Below, in pieces: positions 43,663 to 55,389 of a stretch of DNA of 64,000 nt. The notes below the pieces were generated by a model that did not search any database, was not told the DNA's origin, and worked only from the letters and a program-made list of their open reading frames with translations. A program made the translations under genes and the position numbers. The stretch spans positions 26,763,253 to 26,827,252 of the forward strand of contig CM055104.1 in assembly GCA_029204225.1 (NCBI GenBank), given 5' to 3'. The DNA is from Diphasiastrum complanatum (lineage: Eukaryota > Streptophyta > Lycopodiopsida > Lycopodiales > Lycopodiaceae). The stretch's first letter is position 1, and every line of letters starts with the position of its first letter.

Positions 43663-44340
43663 TGTGCAAAAGGTACAAAAAGGACCAAGAGTGGATTCTA
43701 ATCTGATCCTCAAGAGGGATTGGTTGTTAGATTACTTGATCTATCAATCTACTTGAGATTAAGATCAATCTAGATCAATTCTAGATACAAAATCCTAACA
43801 AGAACAATCATTAATTGAAGGTAGGTATACTTTTTGGTTTCACACGTGTGAAACATTGTTTGAGTACGGACTCCAATCTGAAAATCAAGTACACATTGAT
43901 AGCACCTCAAAACAATCAAAACAAATGTAGACAAATGGAAAGAATCACTCAAAATTGCTTCCAAAACCAAGATTGGTGTCTCACATTGATTATGGCCAAA
44001 TAAGCCTCTATATATACACTTTTGGATCTCGAGGTACTGATCATGCATCAGATCTCACACGTGTGAGGATGCCTTGTCACCATCATGAAATTTGACACTT
44101 GGATCAAAACTTTCCATTTTGGACATTTTTGGTCTATTTTCCTACTATATGGAGATCTTCATGGAAATCTTCTAGAAGCAAAAACTCACCTACTTCAGCT
44201 ATTTCCACACGTTTCTACACATGGGATGCGATACCTATTCAAAATATTTGGCTCATGCAATCATTAGATTGGTGCCATGTGTCGTATCTCTAGAAAACTA
44301 GTTTTTGGCCATTTTAGCCACTAGAACTTGAATTAAATCT
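43663..44340 (-). mobile_element. 5' LTR, element G (outer end missing)
   Basis: It matches the solo LTR in reverse from its 3' end to about base 155, where it stops. CACACGTGTG lies at 43841-43850, about 182 bases from the end, and again at 44056-44065. Confidence 0.75.
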
Positions 44341-44375
44341 TAGCAAGGTTTGATACTGTGGTTTCCTCTATGGAA

Positions 44376-44595
44376 AAGTACAAAAGGACTAAGAGTGGAT
44401 CCTAATTTGATCCTCAAGAGGGATTGGTTGTCAGATTACTTGATCTATCAATCTACTTCAGATTAAGATCAATCTAGATCAATTCTAGACACAAAATCCT
44501 AACAAGAACAATCATTGAAGGTAAGTGTACTTTATGGTTTCACATGTGTGAAACACTGTCTAAGTATGGACTCCAACCTGAAAATAAAGTACACA
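44376..44595 (-). mobile_element. G-type LTR end fragment
   Basis: A second copy of the last 220 bases of the LTR (from CCTTTTGTACTTTTCCA back to the palindrome, here CACATGTGTG at 44541-44550). It lies in the same orientation as the 5' LTR of G, and directly against the RNase H end of element N. Confidence 0.65.
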
Positions 44596-45645
44596 AGGTC
44601 CTTTGAGTTTGGATTCTTTGCTTTGCATTTGAAGTGAAGATGAACAAATAATCCATCATAGCAGTATGCTTACCAAATCCAAGATAAATTCTCTTTGATA
44701 GAAATCTTTTCCAAATGCCTTTTGAAAAATATTCCACCAACCTGCTACTATGCCAATGTACCTCCTACATGTGTGATGTTGATCCTGGGTATGCAAAGTC
44801 CACATGCATGAAGTTGGCTGCAAGAAAGACTGAAAAAATCGAGGCTTCCATGCCTCATCATGACCACAAAGATCATACAGATCAAGATTGTACCATGAGA
44901 AATATTCAAGATTAAGCATACTAGCTTCACTAGTCCAAAAAATATGAACTCTATAAAAAATGGATCTAATTTTGAAACCATACTCAAAATTGATCAAATT
45001 AAGGCTAAATACTTTCTTGAGGGTGTAAGTGTCCTCAGTGGATGCTTCACTTAACCTCACAAGAAGTTTACAATATGCCTCAATACATGAAAAAACTTCT
45101 TTTTTCAAACTATGAGTACTAAACTCATACTTGCTCTTACTCAATTTAAGAGCATACACATGATGGTACAACATCTTGCTTTCTAGATGTTTTGGAAACA
45201 TAATCATGAGAGACAAGAAGTAATTCCAAACTAAAGACTTCATTCAAAAATAGGATAGTCTTACTTGATCTTTGAGATAAGCAAATCTCAATTAAGCAAG
45301 ATACATCATTAATCAAAGAAAAAGAACAATAGGTGAGTAAAACAAAATGAATACCACCTTTACTTATCCTTTCTGTTCCATGAAATAAGATCAACAAGGA
45401 CTCAGACTTTGTACAATGATGAAGATCTCCTTGGACATGCATGTTGAGGATACTCCTCCTCAAACCTTGACCTCATCACAACTTGATTACTTGCCATACT
45501 AATGACTTGTGATGCACTATGAGACACTTTGCTCTCGGCCACTTCCATGATAGAAAATAGATCTTCAAAATCAAGAACTTCTCCATTCTCAAACACCTTC
45601 GAGATAGAGAGTGTAAAGGCTATGTAGCCTTCCTTGTTGGATAAG
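44596..45645 (-). pseudogene. Element N: integrase tail, RT scraps, RNase H end
   Basis: From the right, GYIAFTLSISKVFENGEVLD is the segment after integrase (usual GY...YRV...V..SRDV), continuing EVAESKVSHSASQ. The middle is heavily decayed and much too short for RT plus RNase H. At the left, VEYFSKGIWKRFLSKRIYLG resembles the RNase H C-terminus (usual V-D-x-F-T-K-x-L). It is the left half of N; the right half starts at 49925 beyond element H. Confidence 0.5.
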
Positions 45646-45650
45646 AATCC

Positions 45651-46306
45651 TGTTAGAATTTAGCAATTTTCACATGGTTTTTGATGAATATTAGACATCT
45701 ATGTGGATCCACACATGTGAGGACCTGTCCACACATGTGAAATGACACTTTTAATATTTAGATCTATTTTGATTAGCTTTTATTTGAGTCTAATCTGTTA
45801 TAGGAGTTAGGTCCTAGATTGTAGGAATCTAGAAGGTCAACACAAACCACCAATAGATGATGTGGCAAACTTGATAGATCTTATCCAAAGTGGATATGGA
45901 TAAGTACAATGAGCTCTCCTACACGTGTTGGATGTGTCTTAGAGAGAGATTATGGTGAATTTGTACTTGATCCATGATGGATCCATTATTGAGCTAATGA
46001 TGAGAAATCTTGGTTTGTGAAGCTATCATTGTGTTTTGACTCTCTTAAGCACTTTCTTTGTGGATGAATGCTTTGTAAGTGATAAGTAAACTATTTCTCT
46101 ATTATCAGGCCATATAGTAGCTGTACTTCACATGTGTGAAGCCGTGGATCATGTTTTTTTATTGGTCTTGCTTGGAAACACAAAGATTGTCAAGTAGAAG
46201 CTAGATTTGGAAGCTAGTCTTGATATAGGTCAAGATCCCAAGCTACCAATCACTCTTTGTGATCATTTGTAGATCAATTTCAGTCCATAAACTTTGAAAT
46301 TTGACA
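45651..46306 (+). mobile_element. 5' LTR, element H (656 bp)
   Basis: It runs TGTTAGAATTTAG to AAATTTGACA and has exactly the length of the 3' LTR at 49264-49919. By eye about 27 bases differ, mostly transitions. The palindrome is decayed here (CACATGTGTG, 46129-46138) but intact in the 3' LTR. Confidence 0.9.
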
Positions 46307-46891
46307 TGGTAAGAGTCTTCATTTTGGTGAAAGCATTGGTGCTAGATTCACTTTGAAGGAGGGCGACCTTTTCTAATAGTTTACTTGTGATGTTGAGGTT
46401 CAGATTAGTGTGTAAAGTTCAGAAGTACTTCTCACATGTGTGAGAGGCTACTGGAGTTGTACTTTCACCAAACTTTGTGTTTTTTCAATATTTGAGCTTC
46501 AAACAAGTTGTGTAGAGTGAAACTAGTGATGTGCTTATGAAAAACCATTGTTTCCATTATAGATTTGATGAGTGAATGATGTTAGAATCTTATTAAACCT
46601 ACAAATCCTTGTGAGAGAGTTTGAGGCTTATGTTTTTAGTTCAAGAGTGAAACTAAAACCAATTCTAAACATCATAGGAAGGCATTGGCACTTCCAAAAA
46701 TCAAATCCAAGATTCTAAGTGAATAGATTGTGTAGAATACACTTTCCCAGATCTTTTTGAGTTCAAGATCATTATAGATCTTGCTTCTTGAGTCTAGTGA
46801 GATTCAAGAAATTAGCATTTAGCTAAATTCTGAGAAAGAAAGATGGAAGAGCCTTTGAATAGTACATATGTTGTACTTGTCACTAGTTAGA
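46307..46891 (+). other. Decayed PBS and leader, element H
   Basis: TGGTAAGAGTC at 46307 is a damaged TGGTATCAGAGC. No ORF. CACATGTGTG at 46434-46443 is about 130 bases past the LTR. Parts of this leader recur, reversed, at 31504-31677 and 22287-22329. Confidence 0.6.
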
Positions 46892-48497
46892 ATGGGTTCA
46901 ATTGGAGCCTATCTTCTTGAGGCTAGTGAAAGGCTAAATTCTAATAATTATTAAACTTGGAAAGTAAGAATGGAGTCACTACTAGTGCTCCAAGATATGT
47001 TTGATCTTGTCATAGGAGAGGAAGAAGAACCTCAAGGAGGTCAAGATCAAGTGAGGTACAAAAAGAGAGCTAGACTAGCATTACATTGCTTGAAAATGAA
47101 TGTTAGTAATGAGCTTCTAAAGGAAGTAGCATCTTGTACCTCGGCCAAGGAGGCATGGAACTACCTCAAAGGGATTTATGAATCCAAAAATACCTCTAGA
47201 GTGCTTATGATTAGAAATAAAGTTCTTCAAAGCATTAGAGAGAGTGATGAGAGTGCTCAAGAGTATGTCTTGAGAATTAAATCTCTCAACAAAGAACTTT
47301 CCATCATTAGTGAGGGTATTCATGATGATGAACTTGTTCAAATCATCTTGAATGGTCTTGGAGATGAGTTCTCCAATCTTGTACAAAGCTTTGCTATTCA
47401 AGATGCACTACCTTCCATAGACAAGCTTCATAGTGTGCTTGTAGCCGAGGAGAGAAGGATCCTTCATGTCAAGCAAAGGATTGGATCCTTAAAGTTGCAT
47501 GATGGTGATGAGAAGGCAAACTTCTCAAGCAAGGGAAAGACAAAGTCAAAGAAGAATATCCAAAAGAATGATGATCAACCATCAAGCTCCAAAGGTGGAA
47601 AGAAGAACAAAGCCAAACTCAAGTGCTTCTTTTGTGGAAAGAAGGGGCACTTTGCATCTGAGTGTTTCAAGAAGAAGAATGCACAAGGAGAGAGCAAACA
47701 AGACAACCTCACTCTTGAGGAAGATGAGGATGAAGTGGATTCATCCTTGATGGCTTCTACATCAACATCAAAGAGCTACTCCAATGACACATGGTGGATT
47801 GATAGTGGGGCTAGTTCCCACATGACATTCCAAAAGGATTTTTTCTCAACTCTTGTACCTTTTCTAGGTTGTAAAAAGTATATTCTAACAGCAAGTGATC
47901 AAGAATGTAGAATAGATGGAGTGGGAACTATTCCCTTAAGTCTTGGATCCTCTAAAAGAGTAGATCTTGATAATGTACTCTATGTTCCTACACTCACTAA
48001 GAATTTGTTAAGTGTAGGACAATTGATGGATGATGGCTTAGATGTCCATTTTAAGCAAGGAGTTTGCTCCATAATGATGAATAATACATGCATTGTAAAG
48101 GGATTCAAGCAAGGGAGGCTTTTTAAGCTTGATGCTAATGTTTTTCTTGGAAGTGTGAACATGATGAAGGAGGAGCTCAATCAAGTGGAGCTTTGGCATA
48201 AGAGGTTGGGCCACCCCAACGTCAAATCTATGGAGATGCTATGCACCAAGGATCTTGCTCTCGGCCTTCCAAAGACACTCTCAAAGTGTGGAAAGAGTTG
48301 TGAAGCTTGTAGCCTCTCAAAGACACACAAGCTACCTTTTGATATCTCTTCCACTAGATCTACAAAAGCATTAGATCTTATTCATAGTGATGTGCACTCT
48401 TTTTCTCAAGAATCTAATGGAGGTGCATCTATGTATGTATCTTTTATTGATGATTACTCTAGATACACTTGGATTGAACTTTTCAAGAGGCGAGATT
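46892..48497 (+). pseudogene. Copia gag-protease-integrase N-terminus, element H
   Basis: ATG at 46892 starts MGSIGAYLLEASERLNSNNY, then an in-frame TAA (46952-46954), then TWKVRMESLLVLQ and an open frame of more than 500 codons. It shows gag, the zinc knuckle CFFCGKKGHFASEC, protease WWIDSGASSHMT, the integrase zinc region (LWHKRLGHPN, CEACSLSKTHK) and the first Asp (FIDDYSRYTW). After ELFK it jumps into the second half of RT, so the rest of integrase and most of RT are deleted. Confidence 0.85.
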
Positions 48498-49203
48498 TTG
48501 AGTTTTATTTGTCAATCCAAATATGCTTCTTCTATCTTAGAAAATTTTGAAATGAAAGATTGTAAAGGAGTAGAAACTCCTATGTAGCAAAATGTAAAAG
48601 TTTCCAATAGTGATGATGAAGCATCCTTTGAGGACATCACACTATATGGGAGACTTGTAGGCTATCTTACTATAACTAGACCTGATCTAAGTTATAGTGT
48701 AGGCAAACTAAGCCAATCTATTAAAAATCCATTGGTTTGTCATTGGAAAAATGCAAAAAGGGTCCACAAGTGCTTTTGTTACCTTTCTTTGCAATGGCAT
48801 AGTGTCTTGGCATTCCAAAAAGCAAGATACTATCTCTCTATCTTCAACTGAATCGGAGTACAAGGCACTAACATCCACAACAAAGGAGATTCTATGGTTG
48901 AAGAGGCTTTTGGTGGAATCACAAGTCATGGAGGCCAAGGAGCAGCCAACAATATTTTGTGACAACCAATCAAGCCAAGCATTAGCAACCAATCCCACAT
49001 TCCATGCAAGGAGCAAGCACATAGAGATTGCTCACCATTTTGTGAGGGAAAAGGTTCAAGCAAAGGAGATCAAGCTACATCATGTGTCTTCCTCAGATTG
49101 CCTTGTTGATCTACTCACTAAAGGCCAAGAAGAGCATAAGGTGAAGAAGGAACTTCAAGATCTAAGGATCTTGACTTGCCAAAGGCTTCATTTATCAAGT
49201 TAA
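48498..49203 (+). pseudogene. Copia RT tail and RNase H, element H
   Basis: It begins SRG-x-x-LSFICQSKYASSIL and FEMKDCKGVETPM, then stop, then LTITRPDLSYSVGKLSQSI and HWKNAK. A second deletion joins this to RKSTS-like STSAFVTFLCNGIVSWHS. It then runs cleanly through LSSTESEYKALTSTTKEILW, FCDNQSSQALATNP, SKHIEIAHHFVREK and SSDCLVDLLTKG to TAA at 49201. YVDD is absent, so H could only move with help. Confidence 0.85.
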
Positions 49204-49263
49204 GATCAGCCTTAGGTGTTGTAGATAGATGTACTATAGTTGTATCATGTAAAAATTGAGGAG

Positions 49264-49919
49264 TGTTAGAATTTAGCAATTTTCACATGGTTTTTGATGA
49301 ATATTAGACATCTATGTGGATCCACACGTGTGAGAACCTGTCCACACGTGCAAAATGACACTTTTAATATTTAGATCTATTTTGATTAGCTTTTATTTGA
49401 GTCTAATTTGTTATAGGAGTTAGGTCCTAGATTGTAGGAATCTAGAAGGTCAACACAAACCACCAATGGATGATGTGGCAAACTTGATAGATCTTATCTA
49501 AAGTGGATATGGATAAGTACAATGAGCTGTCCTACATGTGCTGGATGTAGCTTAGAGAGAGATTATGGTGAATTTGTACTTGATCCATGATGGATCCATT
49601 ATCGAGCTAATGATGAGAAATCTTGGTTTGTGAAGCTATCATTGTGTTTTGACTCTCTTAAGCACTTTCTTTGTGGATGAATGCTTTGTAAATGATAAGT
49701 AAACTATTTCTCTATTATTAGGCCGTACAGTAGCTGTACTTCACACGTGTGAAGCCGTGGATCATCTTTTTTTATTGTTCTTGCTTGGAAACACAAAGAT
49801 TGTCAAATAGAAGCTAGATTTGGAAGCTAGTCTTGATATAGATCAAGATCCCAAGCTACCAATCACTCTTGGTAATCATTTGTAGATCAATTTTAGTCCA
49901 TAAACTCTGAAATTTGACA
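49264..49919 (+). mobile_element. 3' LTR, element H (656 bp)
   Basis: It follows a purine-rich TTGAGGAG (49256-49263). It has CACACGTGTG at 49323-49332 and 49742-49751, the latter about 173 bases from the end after GTACAGTAGCTGTAC. Next to it stands CATCC against AATCC before the 5' LTR (4 of 5 bases), a decayed target duplication. Confidence 0.9.
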
Positions 49920-49924
49920 CATCC

Positions 49925-51139
49925 AACCATGATCCATAGACTAGGATCACCATCCTTCTTTTTTTCCAAGAAACCATATACAAAGCAATAGTCTTCAAGA
50001 ACACTGAGGTATACAACCTTAGGCTTATAACTGAACAAGACTTCATAAAGTGCACTCCTTCCATTAGCTTCAGAACTTCATAAAGTTTTGCATGATGGAA
50101 CATACATATGCACCAGAAAACTTGAAGAGACAAGACACAGCCAAATGTAACTTGTGGATCCATCAATGGTACATGCAAAGCAAGAAACACCTTCCTTGCT
50201 TACTGATAAAGAAGGATGAACATCAGAATGTTCCAACTCCATAGAATGTTATATCTTTTTAGAAGACATTAAATATGGATCCACAAGTGATTTTGCCATA
50301 GAATAAGCCACTCTTGGCTTGATCTCCTTGACTATAATAGGCATAGACCTGAAGTTGGAAACATACAACTTCCTATGCCATAGCTCCTTCTTGGAAACAT
50401 AAGTCATCAATGCACCATCACATAACCTTGAATTTTCATGCACGTCTAGCTTGAAAATACCTCCATATCTAGATCCACTTGCAAGGATCTTATCTTCTTT
50501 CTTTATGAAACAACCATTGATATTGAAATCTAGTTCATAACCATCATCTAGCAACTTTCCTACACTAATCACACTCTTTGTGAGACTAGCCGGCACATAG
50601 AGAACATTGGAAAGTGTAAAATTCATAGAAGATGTAAGTTTTAAGGAACAACTTCCAACACCTTCAATTGCACATGCATCACCAACTGCTGTGTATATTG
50701 ATTTCTTAGGATCTAGAACAGATTCAGTAGAAACAAAAGAATCTTTGGAGCAACTCATATGAGTTGTTGCTCCACTATCAATATACCATGATACATTAAT
50801 AAAAGATAAAGAAGAAAAAGTAGACATCAGAAGAGATGCCTCTCCACAACTTGCATGTGAGTCTTCTATGGTACCACTGGTTTGAACTTCTTGTGTCTTC
50901 TTCTTGAAGCTAGAAGGATGAGCTGACTCATCTTCTACTCCACCATAGTCTTTGTTCTTTGCTTTTTTCTTGGTGAAGGCACGAGAGTACTGGTTCTTAC
51001 TCCTCTTTCTTGACTTGATCTCGGCTTCATTTGACTTAGAGTTGCTGCTCTCTTTCACTATAGGTATTTTCAAAAAATGTACTACATTCCTATGTGAAAC
51101 ACATGCAAATGTATTTGAGACAGATCTCAAATATTCCAC
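49925..51139 (-). pseudogene. Element N: gag end, protease, integrase start
   Basis: The long frame 50249-51139 gives a Lys-rich gag tail, protease WYIDSGATTHMS, IEGVGSCSLKL, YVPASLTKSVISVGKLL and KKELWHRKL with the start of integrase. After a stop, HSDVHPSLSVSKEGVSCF and SALYEVLFSYKPKV belong to integrase, with the core deleted. No zinc knuckle is clear. At 49925 it meets element H; the text resumes at 45645. Confidence 0.75.
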
Positions 51140-51396
51140 AAGACAAGCTAACTAGATCAGATACACAAAGTGGATTGAGACACTTTGGTTAGTTTGAATC
51201 CTACTTTTGCCACGTGTGAAATGCAACAAAAGAAAATACTATTGACACTCAGAAGGCTCAAAGGGTGTTCAGTTACTTCAAACTCAGTCTTGATCTTTAG
51301 TTTCTTGTGTAGGATGCTCAAAACCATCGATTCAGAACAAAGTAAAAATTGATTTAAATCAAAATGTTGTCACTCGAATTTTGGACCTATCCTAAT
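51140..51396. other. Short unassigned stretch
   Basis: Probably more of element N. CACGTGTG lies at 51211-51218. No ORF of note. Confidence 0.35.
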
Positions 51397-52098
51397 TGTT
51401 GCGCCGACGCCTCAAAGGGCACTAAGACTTGAGCGGTTTTCCCAACACGCGCTTAAGTCTAACATTCATCCATCATGCACTTACGTAAAAGCCAACTCAG
51501 AAACGTAACAAGCTTAACCATTCAGACTTAAGAAAACTGGAATCCCAACCAACCCGAAAGCCAACTCAGAATCCGTCCCCAAAAGGTAACCAAAGACAAA
51601 GACAAGCCACACATGAAACCCAAGGCATAGTGGTCGCCAAACTGACCGATTGGCATAGCGACAAGTCCCATGTCGATGACAAGGACCCTTAGGCGCCAGC
51701 GACGCAAAAAGGTTGTAGTAAGGGTCCTTCCACTTGGACCAGTCCCGGAGGCGAAACCAAAATGGTAATCATCCCCAAGGATCAACTTTATTAGATTTGG
51801 AAGAGGTTACATTCATACATAGACTGACTGGTCTCGGGGCCACCAGCACGTGCTGGGCATTGTGCCTGGCTCGTGCTGGTAGAGGGAGCTGAGACCTGGC
51901 GACTGGATTCCTAGCGCTGGTTGAGCTGCCCAAGTTTCTGTCTGCCGGACTCCCCCTATAGTTCTGTTGTGATTCGGTGCACCCCCTCTGTTCTGAAACA
52001 TAGTGCTTTCTGGTAAAGCACGCTTTTTGGGACTTAGTTTTTATTTTGCTAATTAAGCCTGGCAGAATCAGTCTGGCTCCCGGACATGGGTCCCGGGT
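51397..52098 (-). mobile_element. 3' LTR, gypsy P (start missing)
   Basis: It matches 55390-56100 very closely. On the minus strand it ends GCGCAACA. The first 180 or so bases present in the 5' LTR are missing, and integrase is fused directly to it near 52098. CCAGCACGTGCTGG, a 14-base palindrome with a CACGTG core, lies at 51843-51856. Confidence 0.8.
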
Positions 52099-53139
52099 CC
52101 AAAACCTTCTGACGAACTTGGTGTCTCGGTCAGAAATAATCGTTCTAGGCAGGCCGTGGTATTTGAAAACACATTTGAAAAATAACCTTGCCACTTCTTC
52201 AACTATCACTAAACTTTTAGTTGGTACTAGATGAACTTGCTTTGAAAAACGGTCAACCACCACATAAATTGAGTCGAAGCCTTGGCACCGTGGTAGTTGA
52301 ACAATAAAATCCATGCTCACCGAATCCCATGGGTATGCTGGTACCGGTAATGGTTGGAGTAGTCCAGCTGGAGCTAGCGGTTCCACCTTCACTTGTTGAC
52401 ATGTCGGGCATGTTTGCACATAGGATTCAACGTCTGCCCACATACTTGGCCAATAGAAGCCTCTTTTGAGAAGTTCATACATGCGATTCACCCCTGGATG
52501 CCCGACGGTTAGTACGTCATGATGTTCTCGCAAGACTTTCTTCATCAGGTTGATGTTGTCTGGGACATATACTCTGCGTTGTTTATAAACAACCATTTGA
52601 TCTTTCCAAGTGAAATGTTTATGAGGCTTTCCCAGCTGGAATTCGATCATTAAGTCCTTCGCCAACACATCTACACCATAATTCTCCCTGATTTCTTGGA
52701 GTAGGCCAGTCACCTGAGTTGTCACTGTTGCCATCAAGTGTTCCTGTCTACTTAGTGTGTCCGCCACCACATTGTTCTTTCCCGCCGTGTGTAAAATGTC
52801 TATATTGAATTTTGAGAGAAAGTTTTGCCATCGCATTTGCTTTGGCATGAGCATACCTTGGGATGAGAAGTACTTGAGTGATACATTATCAGTGAACGCC
52901 TTAAAGGGTTTTCCTGCCACATAATGTCTCCAATGCTCCACTGCTTGAACTACTGTGACCATTTCTTTTTCATGAGTTGGCCATTGTCGCTCTATGTCAC
53001 TCAATTTCTTTGAAAAAAATGCAATAGGTTTTCCGTCTTGCATCAGCACGGCCCCAATAGCAAAGTTCGACGCGTCTATATGTATTTCAAAAGGTTTGCT
53101 AAAGTCCGGTAAGGCAAGGATGGGTTCTTGAGTGATCCG
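52099..53139 (-). pseudogene. Gypsy RNase H and integrase, element P
   Basis: In one open frame with the RT except for a TGA at 53142-53140. RNase H reads FEIHIDASNFAIGAVLMQDG, KEMVTVVQAVEHWRHY, FTDNVSLKYF and VVADTLSR. Integrase has VGHPGVNRMYELLKRGFYWP, CPTCQQVK, the first Asp in SMDFIVQLP and the second in IISDRDTKFVRRFW, where it ends against the LTR. The third catalytic acid and any chromodomain are deleted. Confidence 0.85.
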
Positions 53140-54117
53140 TCATTTTAGTTCTTGGAACGCTGCTTCACATTCCAGTGTCCATGTCATCTTCAGATGAGTC
53201 TTGGTCTGCTCCAACAGTGGTGCCACAATTTTGCTAAATGCCTCAATGAATCTCCTGTAAAAGTTACATAAGCCCACAAAGGATTTGATGCCATGAACAG
53301 TTTTAGGTGCTAGCCAATCCAAGATAGCCTTGATCTTCTTAGGATCCATTCGAATCCGTCCGTGGCCTATAACATGTCCAAGGAAGTCAACTTCCTCCAC
53401 CACAAACTCACATTTCTCTCTTTTCACGAACAAGCAGTTCCTCCTCAGTCGTTGGAGAACTGTCCTTAAATGTTTAATGTGATCTTTAAGGTTCTGGCTA
53501 AATACTAATATGTCATCGACATACACAATGACAAATTCATCCAGGCAGTCTTGAAATATATTGTTCATCAACGTGCAAAAAGTGGCTATTGCGTTTGTTA
53601 GACCGAATGGCATCACCAGGAACTCGTGACTCCCGTACCGCATTCGAAACGTCGTTTTGTGCTCATCACCTTTAGCTATTCGAATTTGATGATATCCAGA
53701 TCTGAGATCTATTTGGCTAAAGTATTTGGCATGTTTGAGTTGGTCGAAAAGGTCATCAATTCTAGGCATGGGGTACTTGTTCTTGATGGTACTCTTGTTA
53801 AGCATGTGATAATCCACACACATTCGAAGAGTTTTGTCCGCCTTTTCCACGAACAACACTGGGGCTCCAAAAGGTGAAGCGCTAGGTCTAATAAAAACTT
53901 TGTCTATCAATTCACCAAGTTGTCGTTTCAGTTCCGCCAACTCCTCTTGTGACATTCTGTAGGGTGCTCGTGAAGTTGGCTCTGCTCCTGGTACCAACTC
54001 AATTTTATGGTCCACTGGTCTTCGAGGAGGTAGCTTAGCTGGGAGTTCCTCCGGGAACACATCGCTAAATTCTTCTAGCAGATCTGCCACTTCTTTTGGC
54101 AAGTTTTCTTGTCGCAT
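53140..54117 (-). pseudogene. Gypsy reverse transcriptase, element P
   Basis: A clean 325-codon Ty3/gypsy [89 protein letters not shown], the catalytic [22 protein letters not shown] and [14 protein letters not shown]. It closes at TGA, where the frame would otherwise continue into RNase H. With one stop in almost 800 codons, P is a fairly recent copy. The order RT-RNase H-integrase confirms gypsy. Confidence 0.9.
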
Positions 54118-54620
54118 GCTTTTCCCTTATGGGACTTCTCGGTAGATGCAAAGAAAGCACTTTCACCTTTTCCCTTTCGCCATTCTTTTCATCGCAAATG
54201 CTGCAACCAGATTTTGTTCAATATCGGTATCCTTAGCATTTCCTCCGGGCAGGGCTTTTGTCTAGCAGATTTGTCCCTTATAATCCAAGAGGACCAAGTT
54301 TGAGATCCTACCCAAAACTGCGATACAGTGTTAACCAAGGGAGGCCCAAAATCACATCGAAGGCATCCATCTCTAAAATCACAAAGCTAATTTAGCCTTC
54401 CATCTTCCAATCTGCACCGAGATGTTCAATGTCGCTTTGTCTGCATCTAGTGCTCCCTTCGCTGTTTCTACCTTGAGAGTAGATGTAACATTCCTGATCG
54501 GCAAGCTGAATTATTCCACTACGCTCCTTGAGATATAGTTATGTGAAGCTCCGGAGTCGATCGTGAAATCTGACTTCCTCCCCACGATCTTTCCTGATAA
54601 GAATAACAATCTTGAACCAA
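54118..54620 (-). pseudogene. Gypsy protease, element P
   Basis: The reading gives SDFTIDSGASHNYISRSVVE, a gypsy aspartic protease site, then TLKVETAKGALDADKATLNI and MDAFDVILGLPWL. Stops and frame breaks follow before the RT frame at 54117. Confidence 0.7.
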
Positions 54621-55369
54621 TCTTGGGGGTTGCCCCATGGAAGTTCCTTTCCATACTTGTGTGTCGTCCACTCATAAATGTCAGCTCCTCTCACAACTCC
54701 CAACTAGATCAGATCACCTGGATCAAAACAAGTAGTCAGGGATAATTCAGGTCCAGGCAAGCACACCACAAACAAACATACCAACCAAAGCTAAACAGAG
54801 GATCCCTCTCAAGTCACATTCCCCTTGAGACCGGACGTAGGACCTTTGCCTAGCCGCGCCTACACAAATCTATCACAGAATTAGCCCACGGGGAAACATC
54901 CATCCAACCATCCGTGCTTTCACCATTAAGCAGCACATTGCCTCAGTCATGCCCCACCACTTTTTGGTCGATAGCCCTTATAGCTAAACGATTGGCAGCT
55001 ATCCCGCACCGGCAGCTAACCACCCGTGCTTTACACCCGAATTCGAGCAGCATCTTTGTATCAATGGTTAACCCGTACAGTTCGAATATGTCTCCCCGCA
55101 CCCCACAAGGTACAGACCGTGCTTTCACCTACCTAGACAACACTTTGCCTCATCCGTCCTACGTGCAGACAGCGCCCGGCCCGAACCACGAGAACTGACC
55201 GTGCTTACACCTCGAGGGCACCACTTTGACTCATCAAGTCCCTCGTTCTGTCGACCACCCCGACCGTGGACGCACTTGTGCCTACACTGTGGGCAGCACC
55301 TTGCGCAACAGTTGTCCTGACAAATCCCAAAATGTGGCCATCCCTGTGAGACTTGCGTAGCTGACCGGC
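54621..55369 (-). other. Leader of gypsy P; gag absent
   Basis: Only 0.8 kb separates the PBS from protease, and no gag domain or zinc knuckle can be read in any frame. About 1 kb of gag seems to be missing. Most of the stretch is a degenerate tandem repeat. Confidence 0.55.
54905..55330 (-). repeat. Five degenerate units in leader P
   Basis: The phrase CCGTGCTTTCACC, then GCAGCAC or CACCACT and TTGCCTCATC, recurs from about 54916, 55022, 55117, 55198 and 55261, spaced 65-105 bases apart. Confidence 0.55.
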
Positions 55370-55387
55370 TAGTCGGCTCTGATACCA
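55370..55387 (-). promoter_or_regulatory. Primer binding site, gypsy P
   Basis: The minus strand reads TGGTATCAGAGCCGACTA two bases inside the LTR; Met-i tRNA type, as in many chromoviruses. Confidence 0.8.
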
Positions 55388-55389
55388 CA

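Noticed and set aside
44715-44915. Plus-strand 66-codon His/Asp-rich frame
   Set aside because: It is antisense to decayed RT/RNase H text of element N and resembles nothing.
45651-49919. Element H as an autonomous copia
   Set aside because: It keeps both LTRs, but the integrase core, the YVDD part of RT and part of RNase H are deleted.
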